In this document: piece by piece, positions 42,070 to 56,100 of the stretch | Position numbering within the stretch: position 1 is the stretch's first letter | How the letters are laid out: the number at the start of each line of letters is the position of its first letter | Assembly (NCBI RefSeq): GCF_041296385.1 | Contig: NW_027184064.1 | Span: 806,001-870,000, forward strand | Reading direction: 5' to 3' | Source of the DNA: Aphelocoma coerulescens | Lineage: Eukaryota > Chordata > Aves > Passeriformes > Corvidae | DNA length: 64,000 nt | The notes under the pieces: model-generated | What the model was told of the DNA's origin: nothing | Seen by the model: the letters and a program-made list of their open reading frames with translations, nothing else | Databases searched by the model: none | Program-made: the position numbers and the translations under genes

Positions 42070-42987
42070 TGTTGGGGTTTTAAGAGTTCTAGGGGTTTTT
42101 TTTCTGTTAAAGGAATTTTCCCCCATACTGTTGCTAATCTCTGGGTATTTAAGGAAAACAAAGAGCTACCCACTGAAGGTGGGGTGCGCCTGGCTACTCT
42201 TTCGTTTCACCTGGGTGTGGGGGCAGTTGGGTCTCTGAGTGCAAGAGAGAGAGGAAGCTGTTTTTCCTACGGCCGCTTTTCTTTCTGCTGGAAACAACAC
42301 CGGGATCCCAGGTCCGCCTTCCCTGCCCCACTCAGAGCCAGGCCGTGGCCGCCCTGCCCCACCGCTGCTTCCAGCCTTCACTACATTGTAGCCGTGCTCG
42401 CCCTGCCTGCCTGGACCTCCGGGGGGTACCCTGTTTGGATACATCGCATCTGCCATCTGGGATTTGTGCTCGTCCCTGCCGCTCCAGCCTGCTGTTCCAG
42501 CCTGCCGTTCCAGTCTGCCGTTCCCGGGGGTCCTGCCGGACACTGGGATCGGCTGCCCAGGGGTTTGTGAGGCCTTTGTTCCATCCCTCCCTGGGACCCC
42601 AGGCCACCGGTGCCGCGTGCTCCCTGAGCTCGCTCCACACCGCCCCCTGCAGCCGTGGGGGAACCATCGCACCTGCCCTGCTCACTAGGAGCGGCCAGTG
42701 CCCCTGCCGGCTGCGAGCGGAACTGCACCCGAGGGGAAAGAGCCCGACAGCCAAGAAGGCTGGGACTGGGTTTGTGATTGTTTGCTGTTACTGCCATAGT
42801 TATTGTTGTTTGTTTGACTGGTTATATATATAATAGTAAAGAACTGTTATTCCTATTTCCCACATCTTTGCCTAAAAGCCCCCTTGATTTCAAAATTATA
42901 ATAACTTGGAGGGAAGGGGGTTGCATCTGCCATTCCAAGGGAGGCTTCTGCCTTCCTTAGCAGACACCTGTCTTTCAAGCCAAGACA
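42070..42987 (+). repeat. Solo LTR, 918 bp, with 5-bp target duplication
   Basis: Starts TGTTGGGGTTTTAAGAG and ends TTTCAAGCCAAGACA, flanked by GGGAG at 42065-42069 and 42988-42992. It contains a TTATATATATAATA tract before the presumed R region and a GC-rich U3 with tandem GCCGTTCCAG-like units near 42480-42530. The inverted relative is at 28513-30339. Open frames of 140-170 codons in it are composition artefacts. DNA from 42993 to 44489 has no recognised element apart from a 21-bp T-run at 44256. Confidence 0.93.
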
Positions 42988-44255
42988 GGGAGAAAATAAA
43001 AGACACAGGAAAAAAGCATTCCTATGCATAAGCATGCATATATCATTCTTTATATGGACAGTCGAGGGCTTCTGTTATTGGCATTTACATGGTTCAGGCT
43101 TTGATCAAGAAGACACCTTTGAATATTTTTCCATATTTAAAGAAGAAGAAACAGGTTTTTTCATATTTAAAAAAAGAGAAATGCTATGTTTGAGGTGGTC
43201 AGGGATGCCATTTGAGATTTGGTGCCATAGCCCATGCATTAAATCTCTGTATACATCTTTTTTCTAAGCACACTAAATTGTTGTCACATATATTTGCTCT
43301 AATAAGTGCTGAATAAAAGGGCACACAGCTGTAAAGTGACCATTCTGATGTGATTCCAGGCACAGCTATGGGACAAGTTGATGGAAAACTATTTCATAAA
43401 ACTGCTAAAAGAGATTCCATTTAATTTAGTTTAATTGCCAATATGTGTATTTTATAATCCGTGTAACAAATCTTTTTTCTAAAACCCATTGATGATGTGC
43501 TATGTATTTTTGTGCTGCTTTGACAGCCAGCCTGCAGTACATTGAATCTATCAGCTTGAAAGCCTTGCCTTTAGTGTAAAGAATAATCAGCAGCCATTTG
43601 TAAGTGTGTAGACAGGCTGATATTTCCAATTTAAGGGATACTTTTTTTCTTTTGCAATTTTAATTATCACCACACCTGTTTTTTTACAATAACCTGGGGT
43701 ATTGCTTTGATAGCTGTCCACTCCCTGGTTGGAGACAGAAGGCCTTTTCTCCTTTTGACTTCTGTGGCATTTTATTATTTTTTCTAGCTCTTCATGTGAA
43801 TTGTTTTAACTCACATCTGGGGAAAAAAATCTGATTTATCTGACAGATTATCTGCTTGTTTTGTACTTTGAAACTAAAAACTGTGAGCAAGAATTGTTTT
43901 GAGAAAAGAAGCAAAAATCCATTTTCAGATATGTTTTTTTTTTCTCCCAGCTGTCACTGATGTCATTTAAAGACAGAGCATGTCATGGTTTAGTTGCCTG
44001 GCTGTAATACAATGGACTAGAGTGCAGTGATAGAACACTGTATCTCTATTAGACTGTTAAAATATTTCATATCTAATGGGTCTGCCAAACTTGAACCAGG
44101 AAGGCCACAAAACGTGAAGGCCGAACAAGTAAAGAGCAATACAAATTACTTGTTCTCAGTAGCTTATTTCAGCAAAACCCTCTACACCCCACCTTCATTT
44201 TCTGGAATGTCTTGTATGATTTTATCTTTGACTTGCAAAATACAGAATCAATGCC

Positions 44256-44276
44256 TTTTTTTTTTTTTTTTTTTTT
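44256..44276. repeat. Poly(T) tract of 21 bp
   Basis: Uninterrupted run of 21 T. No adjoining SINE or LINE body was recognised on either side. Confidence 0.9.
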
Positions 44277-44489
44277 CAACTGAGCTAGCAAGATTACTGC
44301 CACTGAGTAGGCAGCTCAGTAACAATCAAAGGTACATTTCTAAAAAAGATCTATCACATAGGATGGCATTATGGGACACAATTCAACCTAAGCAACAGTG
44401 GACAATGCATTAGCCACAATACTGCTGGTGGAGAATTCAGAATTATTTTGCCACAGTGTTTATAATGCTTTACTGCTCACTAGGTAAAA

Positions 44490-45455
<966 letters not shown>

Positions 45456-45611
45456 GTTATGAAGAATATACCTCTTAAGATGTTGTTACACTGCACATTG
45501 TCTTACTGTTGCTTCTGGCCATGGATTACTGCTCTCACTTCGCTTGTGCATGGAAATTAATATAAGAAATAATATGAATGGTGAATAAAACATCTTTCAG
45601 CAGTACTGATC

Positions 45612-46330
45612 TGTAGTGGTGTAAGGTTTTATTATGTTTTTGTATGCTCTCTGTACCCCAAATGGTTTATCCCTATCCCTCCCCTGACCTCTATTCCCAG
45701 TTGGTATACCCCAAATCCAAGCCGGTCCTTCAGTGCTCCCTACATGGTTGTTCTCCTCCCCTTGTTCCCCATCAATCACCCAGACTCCTCCTGTTATTCC
45801 CGAAAGTTCGGCGTCCATCACCTAAGCCCTCCCCATTTATCCTTATACGGTCCTTGTCAATCCCCTGAGATCCTGCCCCTTCTGATACCTCCCCTCTGGA
45901 AATCCCCGAAACCTCGACGCCCCATTGGGGCATGTGATCCCTTTCCCTCCACCCCTTAAGACTATTGATCTGCGTGAATGTCTATCCCTGTCGATATCCC
46001 TCCCCCAGAGACCCCTATTGGTCCCCTGTTGGGCCATCCCCATTGTAACACCTCCCTTTATAAGTTGTTGCACAGCTCTCGTCAGTGCTTGTGCTGCTTG
46101 GACTCCGTTCGGCCAATAAACTTGAAACTGTGTCCACAGACAAGCCTCCCCGCAACTTTGTATCTTCTCCCTAGTCAGGACTGCTGACACAGCACCTGGG
46201 GCTTCAGCTCCCCTGACCAGAGCTGAACCCCAAAGGAGCAGCTTTAAAGCCACGAGCCTTCGGCTGCTCACCACTCCTGCCACGCCGCTGGAGCTAGCTT
46301 GGGCTGTGGTCAGTAGTGGTCACTGCGACA
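45612..46330 (+). repeat. Solo LTR, 719 bp, with 6-bp target duplication
   Basis: Starts TGTAGTGGTGTAAGG and ends GGTCACTGCGACA, flanked by CTGATC at 45606-45611 and 46331-46336. TTTATAAG is near 46057 and AATAAA at 46115-46120, about 50 bp apart, with a 210-bp U5. This is a textbook avian class II-style LTR, pyrimidine-rich on the plus strand. No internal region remains. Confidence 0.96.
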
Positions 46331-46849
46331 CTGATCCTGTAATTTGTATCACTTCAGCAACCTTGTGTTCAGTTCCTTGTACAATGCTGCTACAGTTGTT
46401 TACCTAGAGGATGAACAGTGAGAAACAGCCAAGAATATCAAAGGGAGGCACAGGAATTTTTAAGCCAGTTTTACTTTTGAAGCAATCTGTAAGTGAGCTC
46501 AGAGCTGGCTTTGGGACCAGGAGGGTGATAAATGGTCACCGTTTGATGCTTACACACTCCTGTTGGGTCACATACCATGGTGTAAGAGCAATTACAGGGC
46601 TCCTGTTGCTTCAGAGGGCAACCTCGTATTTTCTGACCATTATAAAATAATAGACATGCTTTTCCTGAAAGTTAAAAGGGCTTTTTGAAGACTGGTAGGT
46701 TGTAATTATTCTTGGACCGTTCTGCTGCCCATCTCTTCTCTGCACCACAAATGTGCTCAGTGTTGTGACATGTCAAAAGCCACTGGACTTCAGTAAAACC
46801 CTTCCCAGAGTACTTGTCAGTTGGAAGGTATTTTTCTTTGGGCATTGAG

Positions 46850-47090
46850 GGATCAACAGCTGGGCTGCCCACACTCCTTTGGATGCAGCCCAGGACACAG
46901 TTGGCTTTCTGGGCTATGAGCACTCACTGCCAGCTCATGTTCAGTTTTTCATCAGCCATCACCCCCAAGTCCTTCTCTACAAAGCTGCTCTCAATGAACC
47001 CTGTGTGGAATTTCCAGCACCTTTGGATGTATTTTGATTTTCTTTGAGGGGTACAGCTTTGCACCATCATTCTGTTGGCAGAGGATAACC
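46850..47090 (-). repeat. CR1 LINE fragment, internal
   Basis: TTGGATGCAGCCCAGGACAC, CACCCCCAAGTCCTTCTCTA and GTACAGCTTTGCACC: antisense CR1 from the reverse-transcriptase C-terminal region, without tail. Flanking DNA 46337-46849 and 47091-48108 shows nothing recognised. Confidence 0.85.
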
Positions 47091-48108
47091 AAAGGGCAGA
47101 TGATCTTGCTCCTCCAGTAGTCTTCAGTGTGTTACAAATCCCAGATTTTTTTTAAATCTACACTGTGCTTCCAGAGTCACACCAAACAAGTAAAAGGAGG
47201 GAGCAGATATCCTACCATCATTTTTTCTGAAGATTCGGCTGAATAAAAAATTGCAAATACTTGTACAAAAGAAGGTTTAGAGACTAGGAAGTGCCAGTTT
47301 AAAACAGAGAGGTATAATAAAGTGTATTAAATAGGATTTTACTCCTGTCATTCAATACTCCCTCAGAGTGACAGAACAGGGTTTGTTTCTGTCTCTCATT
47401 CTCTGAACATTCTGCATTTATCTACTTATAGAATAAAAGTGTTGTTTTTATACCCTACACTAGTAACCTCGTCTTGCTTATGTTTTTCAAGCATTTAAAC
47501 CAATTATGTCATGTGATCAGTGACTGCATAGGATTCCTTGAGTTAATAGGAGAAATGGTGTAGTTGAGCTGTAATTACACAAATATTAGCAGCATCATTC
47601 TAAGTAACTTGTATTTAACTCATTTATAAAATGAGGAAGCAGGATGATTGACTTGCTGAAATTCTTAACTTATCAAATAATGTAATGAAGGCACCAAGAG
47701 CCACCATACTCACACCCCTAGTTTTCTGGATGAGAGCCCAGGTGAACAGGGAAGCCAGTGCCAGGTACCAAACCAAGGGGACCCAGCTGTCCCACTGCTC
47801 CACTGGTGTGTTTCCACAGTGAAAATTCCATGCCTTTTATTTTTTTGACGCTGAGTTTAGTTACATGCTTTAGCTCTTAATGGCACTAATTCAGTGTAAC
47901 TGTCTGACATTGGCTTCATGTTGGCCACTGTTACACCACTGCCAACTGAGGATTGAGATGAAGACCATCATCAGCTAAATTGTAAAGCATCAAAATGATT
48001 TATTTCACAAATTTATTAAGTTTTAATGTGAACCATGGTTTTCCTACATGGGCAGCATCTAGTTTCTGCTTGGGTTCAATCTTTTGGGGAGGAAGGACAG
48101 TTGGGAGG

Positions 48109-48845
48109 TATGAGGTGTTGGCCTTGGCTGGACACCAAGTGCTTCCCAAAACCACTTCTATCATTCCTCTCCTCAACTGGACAGGGAAGAGAAAATATAG
48201 TGGAAGGCTCACAGGTTGAGAGATCACTCACAAATTACCATCACAGGCAAACCAGGCTAAACTGAGGAAAGTTCATTTAATTTATTGACAAATAAGAGTA
48301 GGGTAGTGAGAAATAAAACCAAGTCTTCCCCCATCTCTCCCTTCTTCCTGGGTTCAACTTCACTCCTGATTTCTCTACCTCCTCCCCCTTCAGTGGCACA
48401 GGAGGATGAGGAATGAGGGCTGCAGTCAGTTTGTCACACGTTGTCTCTGCTGCTGCTTGCTCCTCATGAGGAGGACTTACACTTTCCCCGTGTGGGCAGG
48501 GGAACCTCTGCTCTGGTGCCTGGAGCACCTTCTCCCTCTCCAGCTGCACTGACCTTGGTGTCTGCAGGGCTGTTTCTCTCACACATTCTCACTCCTTCCT
48601 TATCTGCCTACAATTGCTGCTGAAGACTAACTTTTTTTTCCTCTTAAATCTGTTATCCCTGAGCACTACCACTATTGCTGATGGCTTGGCCTTGGCCAGC
48701 AGTGGGTCTGCCTTAAATCCGGCTGGCATTGGCTCTGTTGGACACCGAGAAAGCTTCTGGCAGCTTCTCACATAAAAATACAGGGGTGCTCCCCAATAGC
48801 TTCCCCGCCCCACTTCCCAAAGCCTAGCCATGCAAACCCAGTGCA
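48109..48845 (+). repeat. Solo LTR or LTR fragment, about 737 bp
   Basis: From TATGAGGTGTTGGCCTTGG, through CATTTAATTTATTGACAAAT and GGGTTCAACTTCACTCCTGA, to CATGCAAACCCAGTGCA. It matches an avian LTR family I know by its TTGACCTTGGCTGG start and GCAAACCCAATACA-like end. No convincing target duplication; the first TG appears mutated. An older relative lies at 10051-10440. Confidence 0.78.
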
Positions 48846-49004
48846 AGTGGGAAGTGTTTGTGAAGGGGAGCAGGTGGCAACTGGTGGAGGTATAACATTT
48901 TGGGATGATGTTCCTGTCCAGAGTAATGCACAGAACTACTCCCCAGGGCACTGGTCACAGCACCAAGACTGCCAGAGCTCACACAGTGTTTGGGCAAAGC
49001 TCTC

Positions 49005-49165
49005 AGAATCACAGAATCACAGAGTGGGTCAGGTTGGAAGGGACTACCTGGTCCAACCTCCCTGCTCAAGCAGGGTCATCCCAGAGCACATGGCACATGA
49101 TTGTGTCCAGATGGTTCTGGAATATGTCCAGTGAGGGACATTCCACAACATCCTGGGCAAACATG
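49005..49165 (-). repeat. CR1 LINE 3' fragment
   Basis: AATCACAGAATCACAGAGTG tail, then GGTCAGGTTGGAAGGGACTA and CTCCCTGCTCAAGCAGGGTC. Antisense CR1, adjoining the next fragment in the opposite orientation. Confidence 0.92.
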
Positions 49166-49245
49166 GTGTGATTCCACAACCTCTTTCTCAGGCACACAGT
49201 GGTGGGATTCTTGGGGTTGTCCTGTGCAGGGCCAGGAGCTGGACT
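49166..49245 (+). repeat. CR1 LINE fragment, sense, near its 3' end
   Basis: GTGGGATTCTTGGGGTTGTC and TGTGCAGGGCCAGGAGCTGG, the segment just before the tail in a sense CR1 of another subfamily. It stops at a junction with the next antisense CR1. Confidence 0.8.
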
Positions 49246-49254
49246 ACAATCACA

Positions 49255-49905
49255 GTCATAGATTCACAGAATGGTTTGGGTTGGAAGGGACCTTAGAGAT
49301 CATCTTGTTCCAACCCCTTGCCACGGATAGAGACACCTGCCACTAGAACAGGTTGCTCCAAGCCCCATCCAATCTGGCCTTGAACACTTCCAGGGATGAG
49401 GCAGCCACAGCTTCTCTGGGCAACGTGTACCAGGGCCTCATTACCCTCACAGGGAAGAATTTCTTCCTTATATCTAATCTAAAACCTATGCTCTTTCAAT
49501 TGAGGCCATTTTAGCTTGTTCTGTCACTACAAGCTCTGGTAAATAGTCTTGCTTCTCTTTTCTGTAAGTTTTTTTCAGGCGCTGGAAGGCCGCAATTAGG
49601 GTTCCCCAAAGCTTCCTCTTTTCCAGGCTGAACAGCTCCCGTTCTCTCAGCCTTTCCTCATACTAGAGGTACTCCATCCCTCTGATAGACTTGGACTGGC
49701 TCCAGCAGGTCCCTGTCCTTCCTGTGCTGGGACCCCAGAGCTGGATGCAGCACTGCAGGTGGGGTCTCAGCAGAGCGGGGCAGAGGGGCAGAATCCCCTC
49801 CCTGCCCTGCTGCCCACGGGGCTTTGGATGCAGCCCAGCACACAGGGGGTTTCTGGGCTCCCAGTACACACGGCCGGGGCATGCCCAGCCTCTCACCCAC
49901 CAGGA
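49255..49905 (-). repeat. CR1 LINE fragment, 650 bp
   Basis: Antisense CR1 from ATAGATTCACAGAATGGTTT to CATGCCCAGCCTCTCACCCA. Well preserved relative to the other copies. It probably inserted into the sense CR1 whose remains lie at 49166-49245 and 49910-49972. Confidence 0.93.
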
Positions 49906-49909
49906 TGAG

Positions 49910-49972
49910 ATCTCCCGATGATCGCTGTGGGTCCCTTCCAACGCAGAATACATTCTGTGGCTCTGAGTTGTG
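49910..49972 (+). repeat. CR1 LINE tail, sense
   Basis: GATGATCGCTGTGGGTCCCT then TCCAACGCAGAATACATTCT: the terminal 60 bp of a sense CR1, next to the MRPL39 promoter. Confidence 0.85.
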
Positions 49973-50118
49973 CCGGGGCTGCTTGAAGGGAGCGGTGACA
50001 GCCGAGGCCCGGGCGGCTCCCGCCGCCCAGTGGCGGCGCGCGGAGCGGCGGCGGAATCGCGCGGCCCTTGCCGGCGTTTCCGGCGGAGCTGGGGAGGTGG
50101 CACCCTGGCGGTGTGAAC

Positions 50119-50161
50119 ATGGCGGGGCCGTGGGTCGCCCGCGAGCTGAGGGCCGGAAGCC
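50119..50161 (+). CDS. MRPL39: MRPL39 coding exon 1
   Basis: 43 nt encoding [14 protein letters not shown] plus one base, with donor C|GTGAGTGCGG. Phase 1, completed by GG of exon 2 to an Arg codon. A near copy of the donor lies 70 bp downstream in a GC-rich minisatellite, but its use would shift the frame. Confidence 0.85.
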
Positions 50162-53100
50162 GTGAGTGCGGGAGGGAGCCGGAGGGAGCCGGGACTGCGG
50201 GAGGGAGCCGGGAGCCGGGAGCCGGGAGCCGTGAGTGTGGGACCGGGCCGAGCTCGGGCTCGTACTGCGGCGGTGCCTTCAGGGGCTGAGGTGCCTTTGT
50301 TAGGCCGCAGGGGAGTTGGCCTGTCTGAGGGAAGGGCCTCTGCAGTCAGGGAGCGACATTAACCTTTGCATAGAACCACAGAGTAGCTGGGGTTGGAAGG
50401 GACTTTTGGAGATCATCCAGTCCAACCCCCCTGCCAGGGCAGGGTCACTACCAGCAGGTGACACAGGAACGTGTCCAGGTGGATTTGGAATGTCTCCCGG
50501 GAGAGAGACTCCACACTCTCCCAGGGCAACTTATTCCAGTGCAGTGCCCCTCTCCACGGAAAGAAGTTCGTCGTCATGTTGAAGTGAAACTTCTTGCGTT
50601 TTAGTTTATGGTCATTGTTTCTCCTCCTGTTGCTGTTCACCACTGAAAGGAGTCTGGCACCAACCTCTTGGCACCCGCCTTTGAGATATTTATATAAATT
50701 AATGAGATCCCCTCGCAGTCTTCTGCAAACTAAACAGGCCCAGCTCCCGCGGTCTCTCCTCATAAGAGAGATGCTCGAGACCCCTCATTATCTTTTTGAC
50801 CTCTTTTGTTGCTTCAGAGTATCCTGTTGTCACTTTGTGCAGGCAATGCAGGGGCCCAGCATGGTCACTTGCTGGAGCTGCATAAGTGCTACCTTGTATA
50901 TATTGAGACAGGCAGGTGGGTGATCAGCAGTGTTGTAGAAACCAACACCTTATAAAGAGGTTTTGAAAACTCAGAATGCATCACAGAATGGTTGAGGTTG
51001 GAAGGGACCACAGCGGGTCATCTGGTCCAACGTCTCTGCTCAAGTAGGATCATCCCAGAGCACATAGGACAGGATTGTATCCAGATGGTTCTGAAACATC
51101 TCCAGTGAGAGAGACTCCACACCTTCTCTGGGCAATCTGTTCCAGTGCTCGGTCACTGCATGGTAAAGAAGTTCTTTCTCATGTTCATGTAGAACTTCCT
51201 GCCCATCTGTTTCTGCCCATTGCCCCTTGTCCTATTGTTGGGCACCACTGAGCAGAGCCTGGTCCATGCTCTGACCCCTCTCTTCAGACACTGAGAGATA
51301 TGGATGAGGTCCCCTCTCAGTCATCTCTCAAGGCTGAACAGGCCCAGCTCCCTCAGCCTTTCCTCATAAGAGGGATGCTCTGCTGGACCCACCCCAGGAT
51401 TGCTTACTCTAGGAGTATTGCTTACTTGGTATCTCTCCTATCACCAGGGTACATCTCCACACCAGCTTTCTCTCAGCTGACACGTGAGGAGGTGGTTCGG
51501 ATGCGTAACGAGCTCTTCACCAAAGAGAAAGAGAGACAATTGTCTCTTCACCCACGGATTGAGAAAATCGAAGTGAAATACACTGGGAAGTCGCACCCTG
51601 GTAGTGTGTTTGTCATGAACAAGGCTCTTTCTACGCCATACAACTGTGCCATGCGTAAGTGGATGGACTCCTGAACTAGCCCCTCATGGTGAATGTTGTG
51701 CTGCCAGTTGAGGTAGAAACAGTTAATTTTTGGAGGCTTTTTTCACAGTTCATCTTTCCAATTCATTTATAAATATGAAACTTGGAGTTTGTTGTTACAT
51801 ATGCAGCAGTCTGAACCGCAGATCCTGAGAAATGTGGTTAATAACTGTCTAATACTTCAGGGTTTTTTTTTACTTTCTTTAGATCTAAGTGAATGGCACT
51901 GCAAGAAATCTGTTCTGGCTCTTGTGGATGGCGAAATCTGGGACATGTACAGACCCTTGACCAAATCATGTGAAATTGAGTTCCTTACCTTCAAAGATGA
52001 AGATCCAGAGGAAGTAAACAAGGTAAGTTATTATCTTATTCCATTGTAGGTGACCCTGGTTCTCTGTACCTTGCCTCATTGCAGGTGGCCCTGATTATGA
52101 CCACTTGAATCTATGTGCACCTTTCAGTTCCATGCCTTTCTTGTTTTCTTTGTTGTCATTAAAGTTCAGACATTTTTAATGTCTTTTGAATGCATCATGG
52201 TGCATCATGGCTATCATTAGCTGGACCAGCATGTGGGCTAGGTGAATTGTTGGCATTCCTTTCAATTGTTGTTTTATTCTATGATTTAAGGTTTAAATAT
52301 CTCCAGGGTTACATCTGGCTTGCATTCTAAGTGCAGTTTTGATTTTTTAAATTTGATTCTGTTTGGAGAATCATCTCTGAATAGCTGTTTAAATACTAAA
52401 GACAGTAATCATAGCATCATGGAAAAGCTTGGGTTGGAAGGGACATTAAAAGCTCATCCAGTTCCACCCCCTGCCATGGGCAGGGACACCTTCCACTAGA
52501 CCAGGTTGCTCATAGCCCTGTCCAGCCTGTCCTTGAACACTTCCAGAGGTGGAATGCTTGGATTGGCAGCTAGGTTTCTGCATCATCCAGTTGAGTTTTG
52601 GGGGTTTTTTTTGGAATAATCAGCTTCTAGGCAATAAATCCATGTTCTGAAATTTTCTTTGCAGGCGTATTGGCGTTCCTGTGCCATGATCATGGCATGT
52701 GTGCTAAAGCGAGCGTTCAAGGATGAATACTCAGTCAACCTAGTTAAAGCTCCAGAAGTGCCAGGTGATAAAAGTGTTTTGTATTGATTGTCTTTTGCTG
52801 CTTCTTAAGTGAGTGTTTAATAACCAAACTTAGAAAAAAATCAGAGGCTCCTTTTCCAATGATTGATGGTACTTAGCATTGATATGTGTATTACACGTTA
52901 TTATAGTTGCCTTTAATTTATAATAACCACACTAAAACCAATTTTGTTATCAATGTTCAGAAAATTGGTCCGTGTGGCCACTGGGTTTCAGACCACTTAG
53001 GATTTCATAGCTGAAATTAGGAGCTAAACCTCTGTATTGTGAAGTGTCATGAGCAAGGTTTCTAGATGTGATGTGACATGTTTCTGTGGAATTTGCTCTA

Positions 53101-56100
53101 ATAACTGCATAGACTTGTCCAGCACTTGAGTTACTAAAAACTACAATGTCTACACCAAATTGGAAGATTATTGAGGTACAAACAAGCTTAGTAACTACTT
53201 GTGCTCATCTGTGATCTGATTTAAGATTTAGAAAAGTGAGGAAATGCACAAGAGAGGAGGTTGTTTCAATAACAAAGCCTGCATATTTATGCCTTTAATA
53301 TATGAGAAGCTTGGTTGCTGGTCATGTGGAGTGCTGTAACTGCTTCTCTTTTTAGCAATTTCAGCATTTGTTATGATTGATAAATACAGGTAAATATTTC
53401 AGTTCTACCAGAATTCGGAACAATCTTGGATATACTCAGCTATATCATTATACTGTATGTATAGAAGTAGTGTGAGCTTACTGGGTTCATAGATTTGATT
53501 TCTAAATAGCCATAGCTGAATATACACAAAAGAGTGTTCTAAAAACTATCAGAGAAATTTGTGTTGCTTTTACCAGAAGCTTGTGCCATGCTTGTGTCAT
53601 GGATAAGCATTTTACTTCAGCTCTAATATTGTTTTATTTCTCTATGGAATAAATTCCTCTTTATAATTTAATAGTTCACATTTATTGCATGAAGCATACA
53701 ATGGAAAAACTGTGAAGTATTTTTAAAGTGAGTGGTTTTGGTTTTTTCCAGCAGTGTTAGATGCAGTTTTGTGAAGCAGTGTATTTTTTCCTCTCTTTTC
53801 TGGGATTCTATTATACTGACATTGCATTCAAACTCCTTTCAAACTATTTTTTCATTCAGTGAAGTGAAATGAAATTAAAACAACCCAAGTTCAATCTTCC
53901 ATTTTATAGTATAATCAGAGCTGAAAACTTTTGTTTTATGATGAATTTCTAAAGATAATTCTGTTTTTCTTCTCATTCATTTTGGTGTAAGAATATAATA
54001 TGACTGTGAAATACATACTTTGTTACAAACATGAGTATTTTTTCTTTGGATTGGAATTACAGTGATCTCTGGAGCTTTCTGTTATGATGTAGTTTTGGAT
54101 AATAAACTGAATGACTGGAAACCAGCAAAGGTAAGCACTTTTCAAATGTAAGCCCAAAAACTTGTATAGCTTGTGTCCTTGTCCAGTTGTTCTTTTTTAA
54201 TAGGGGAGAAGGGACAGAGCTTTTTTTCCCTTTTAGTTAGTACACATCAGGAGTACTCTTTGTGAGCTGATCTCAATTTACCACACACTGGTTCTATGGC
54301 AGGGTGCCCTCAGAGTTCCTTTCAGATGAAACTAAACCTTGAGCTTCTTCCACATGCTTACAGGCTTTAGGTTTGTGGGGCTACAGAAAATTCTAGTCTG
54401 GAGTACAATTTCAGAAACAGTTGATGAGGCTGTTGGGACCTCAGTGCCATCTTTGTTACTGTACAGATCTGCTCCTCCTCAACTGCTCGTTTGACAATAT
54501 AGATGCGGCCACAATCTTCGTGAGAGTAGAGCCTCTGAAAATGAAAGTGTGTATAAGGTGCATATTTTTTGGTTGTTTACAGCAGAATCAGTTTGTTGTT
54601 GAATAAAACCTGTAAGCACATTCAGCTGCAGCTCTCCTTAATAGCTTGCTTATATTTCATGCTCTGCAGTTAATCTAACAATATGAATACTCTGAATCTC
54701 AGAACTGTTTGTGATCACAAATGTTTTACCCATCTGGTGCCCATTCTTGTTCTTGTGCCCAAGAACCAGAATTTTTCTTCAATGTGATCTTGTAGGTGAA
54801 GTAATTTATTTAGAAATATTTTCTACATGACATAATAAATGTAATTTCACCTCATAACGATTGCTTATTTACTAGTAAATCTGAGTTATACAGAACTTCA
54901 GATTCTGGTCCAAGGGGACCAATTCTTATTTATTAAATATTCAGTACCCTTTTTACACTTTCATCTATCACAGTAGAGCTTATTTGTAAGTGAGGACACC
55001 ACTGTGGGAGACAAGATATATAGATGAGTATTTAACAGTAGCAAGGCTGTGTATGTACTTCCATGTAGGGAAAACCTGGTCAGTTTAATTAATATATATT
55101 GTTTCCGATGGAAAAATGCCTATTGACTTGACTGGACATGGCATCTGTCCATTAAAATAGTGATGATTTGTGGCACTCTTATGATAATAGTAAGACAGTC
55201 CTACAGTAAAATTGCTATATTTAGGGTTTATAGTAGATGATCTTTGTTGTTTTGACTAATGTTTAGTATTTGCTGTTCTTTATCTGTACACTACAGCTGT
55301 GAAAAGGTGGTTACAGTTTTTATGTCCTTTTTTTTAGGACAACTTCTGTTCTCTTACAAGGGATGCCAAAAAGCTGATCCATCAAGACATGCCCTTTGAA
55401 ATACTGCATGTTGAAGCAAAAGTAGCACGTGAAATGTTTCAGCATAACATGTGAGTGTCTGAATTTTCCTTTCTTTCAAAGAGGTAATTAGAAATCAAGT
55501 CAAATCTCTGTTTGGTTTTATAAATCTAAAATAAGATGTGACAGGTAAAGTAAGAAGGTACTTTACCCACTGCTCTGAATGAGCCTGCTTCCATTCTCTT
55601 TCCACCAACTTGCTCACACCAACTTACTTAGTTCTTATTATTCTCCCCAGAGGCCAACACCAGGCACCTTTATTGGATGTAGTTTTGTGACAAACTGAAA
55701 GACTAAGACTTCTTTTGCTCACTAGTGAGCTTCAAGATTCCGCTACTATTAAATTGAAACTCTGGTGGTTAGCCTTGGCTTGGTAGTTAGTTTCAGCCTT
55801 TGCTGAAAGGATTCCATATTTAAAGAAATGTACATTTTCATGTCCTGGTGTCTTCAAATGAAGATTTGATGAAATGCAGTTTTTGAACTCTGCAGGGGGA
55901 AAATGGGTAAAATACTTTGGTCTGTGCTATAAAAAAAGTTTGTTCAAAACCTTCTGTCTTCTTCGCTGAAAAAAATACCTCAGCTCTGTTTTGGGAAAAA
56001 AAAATTTCTGGTCCACAGCTTTTTGGCAGTTGGAGAGATGTAGGGGGAAAATGGTAAATAATTTATCATTTTGTAAACCAAAATTAAGCTACGATGAAGC

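Larger units (their letters stand above)
49973..50300 (+). promoter_or_regulatory. CpG-rich promoter and 5' region of MRPL39
   Basis: G+C- and CpG-dense DNA starting right after a CR1 tail and spanning the MRPL39 start codon. Only about 145 bp separate the CR1 from the ATG, so the core promoter must be compact. No TATA box. The transcription start is not determinable from sequence. Confidence 0.78.

Noticed and set aside
42052..42833. Several 138-172 codon frames on both strands
   Set aside because: All sit in the GC-rich U3 of a solo LTR with an exact target duplication, with overlapping frames on both strands.
50232..50237. GTGAGT as the true MRPL39 exon 1 donor
   Set aside because: Its use breaks the phase with exon 2; the earlier GTGAGT keeps it.
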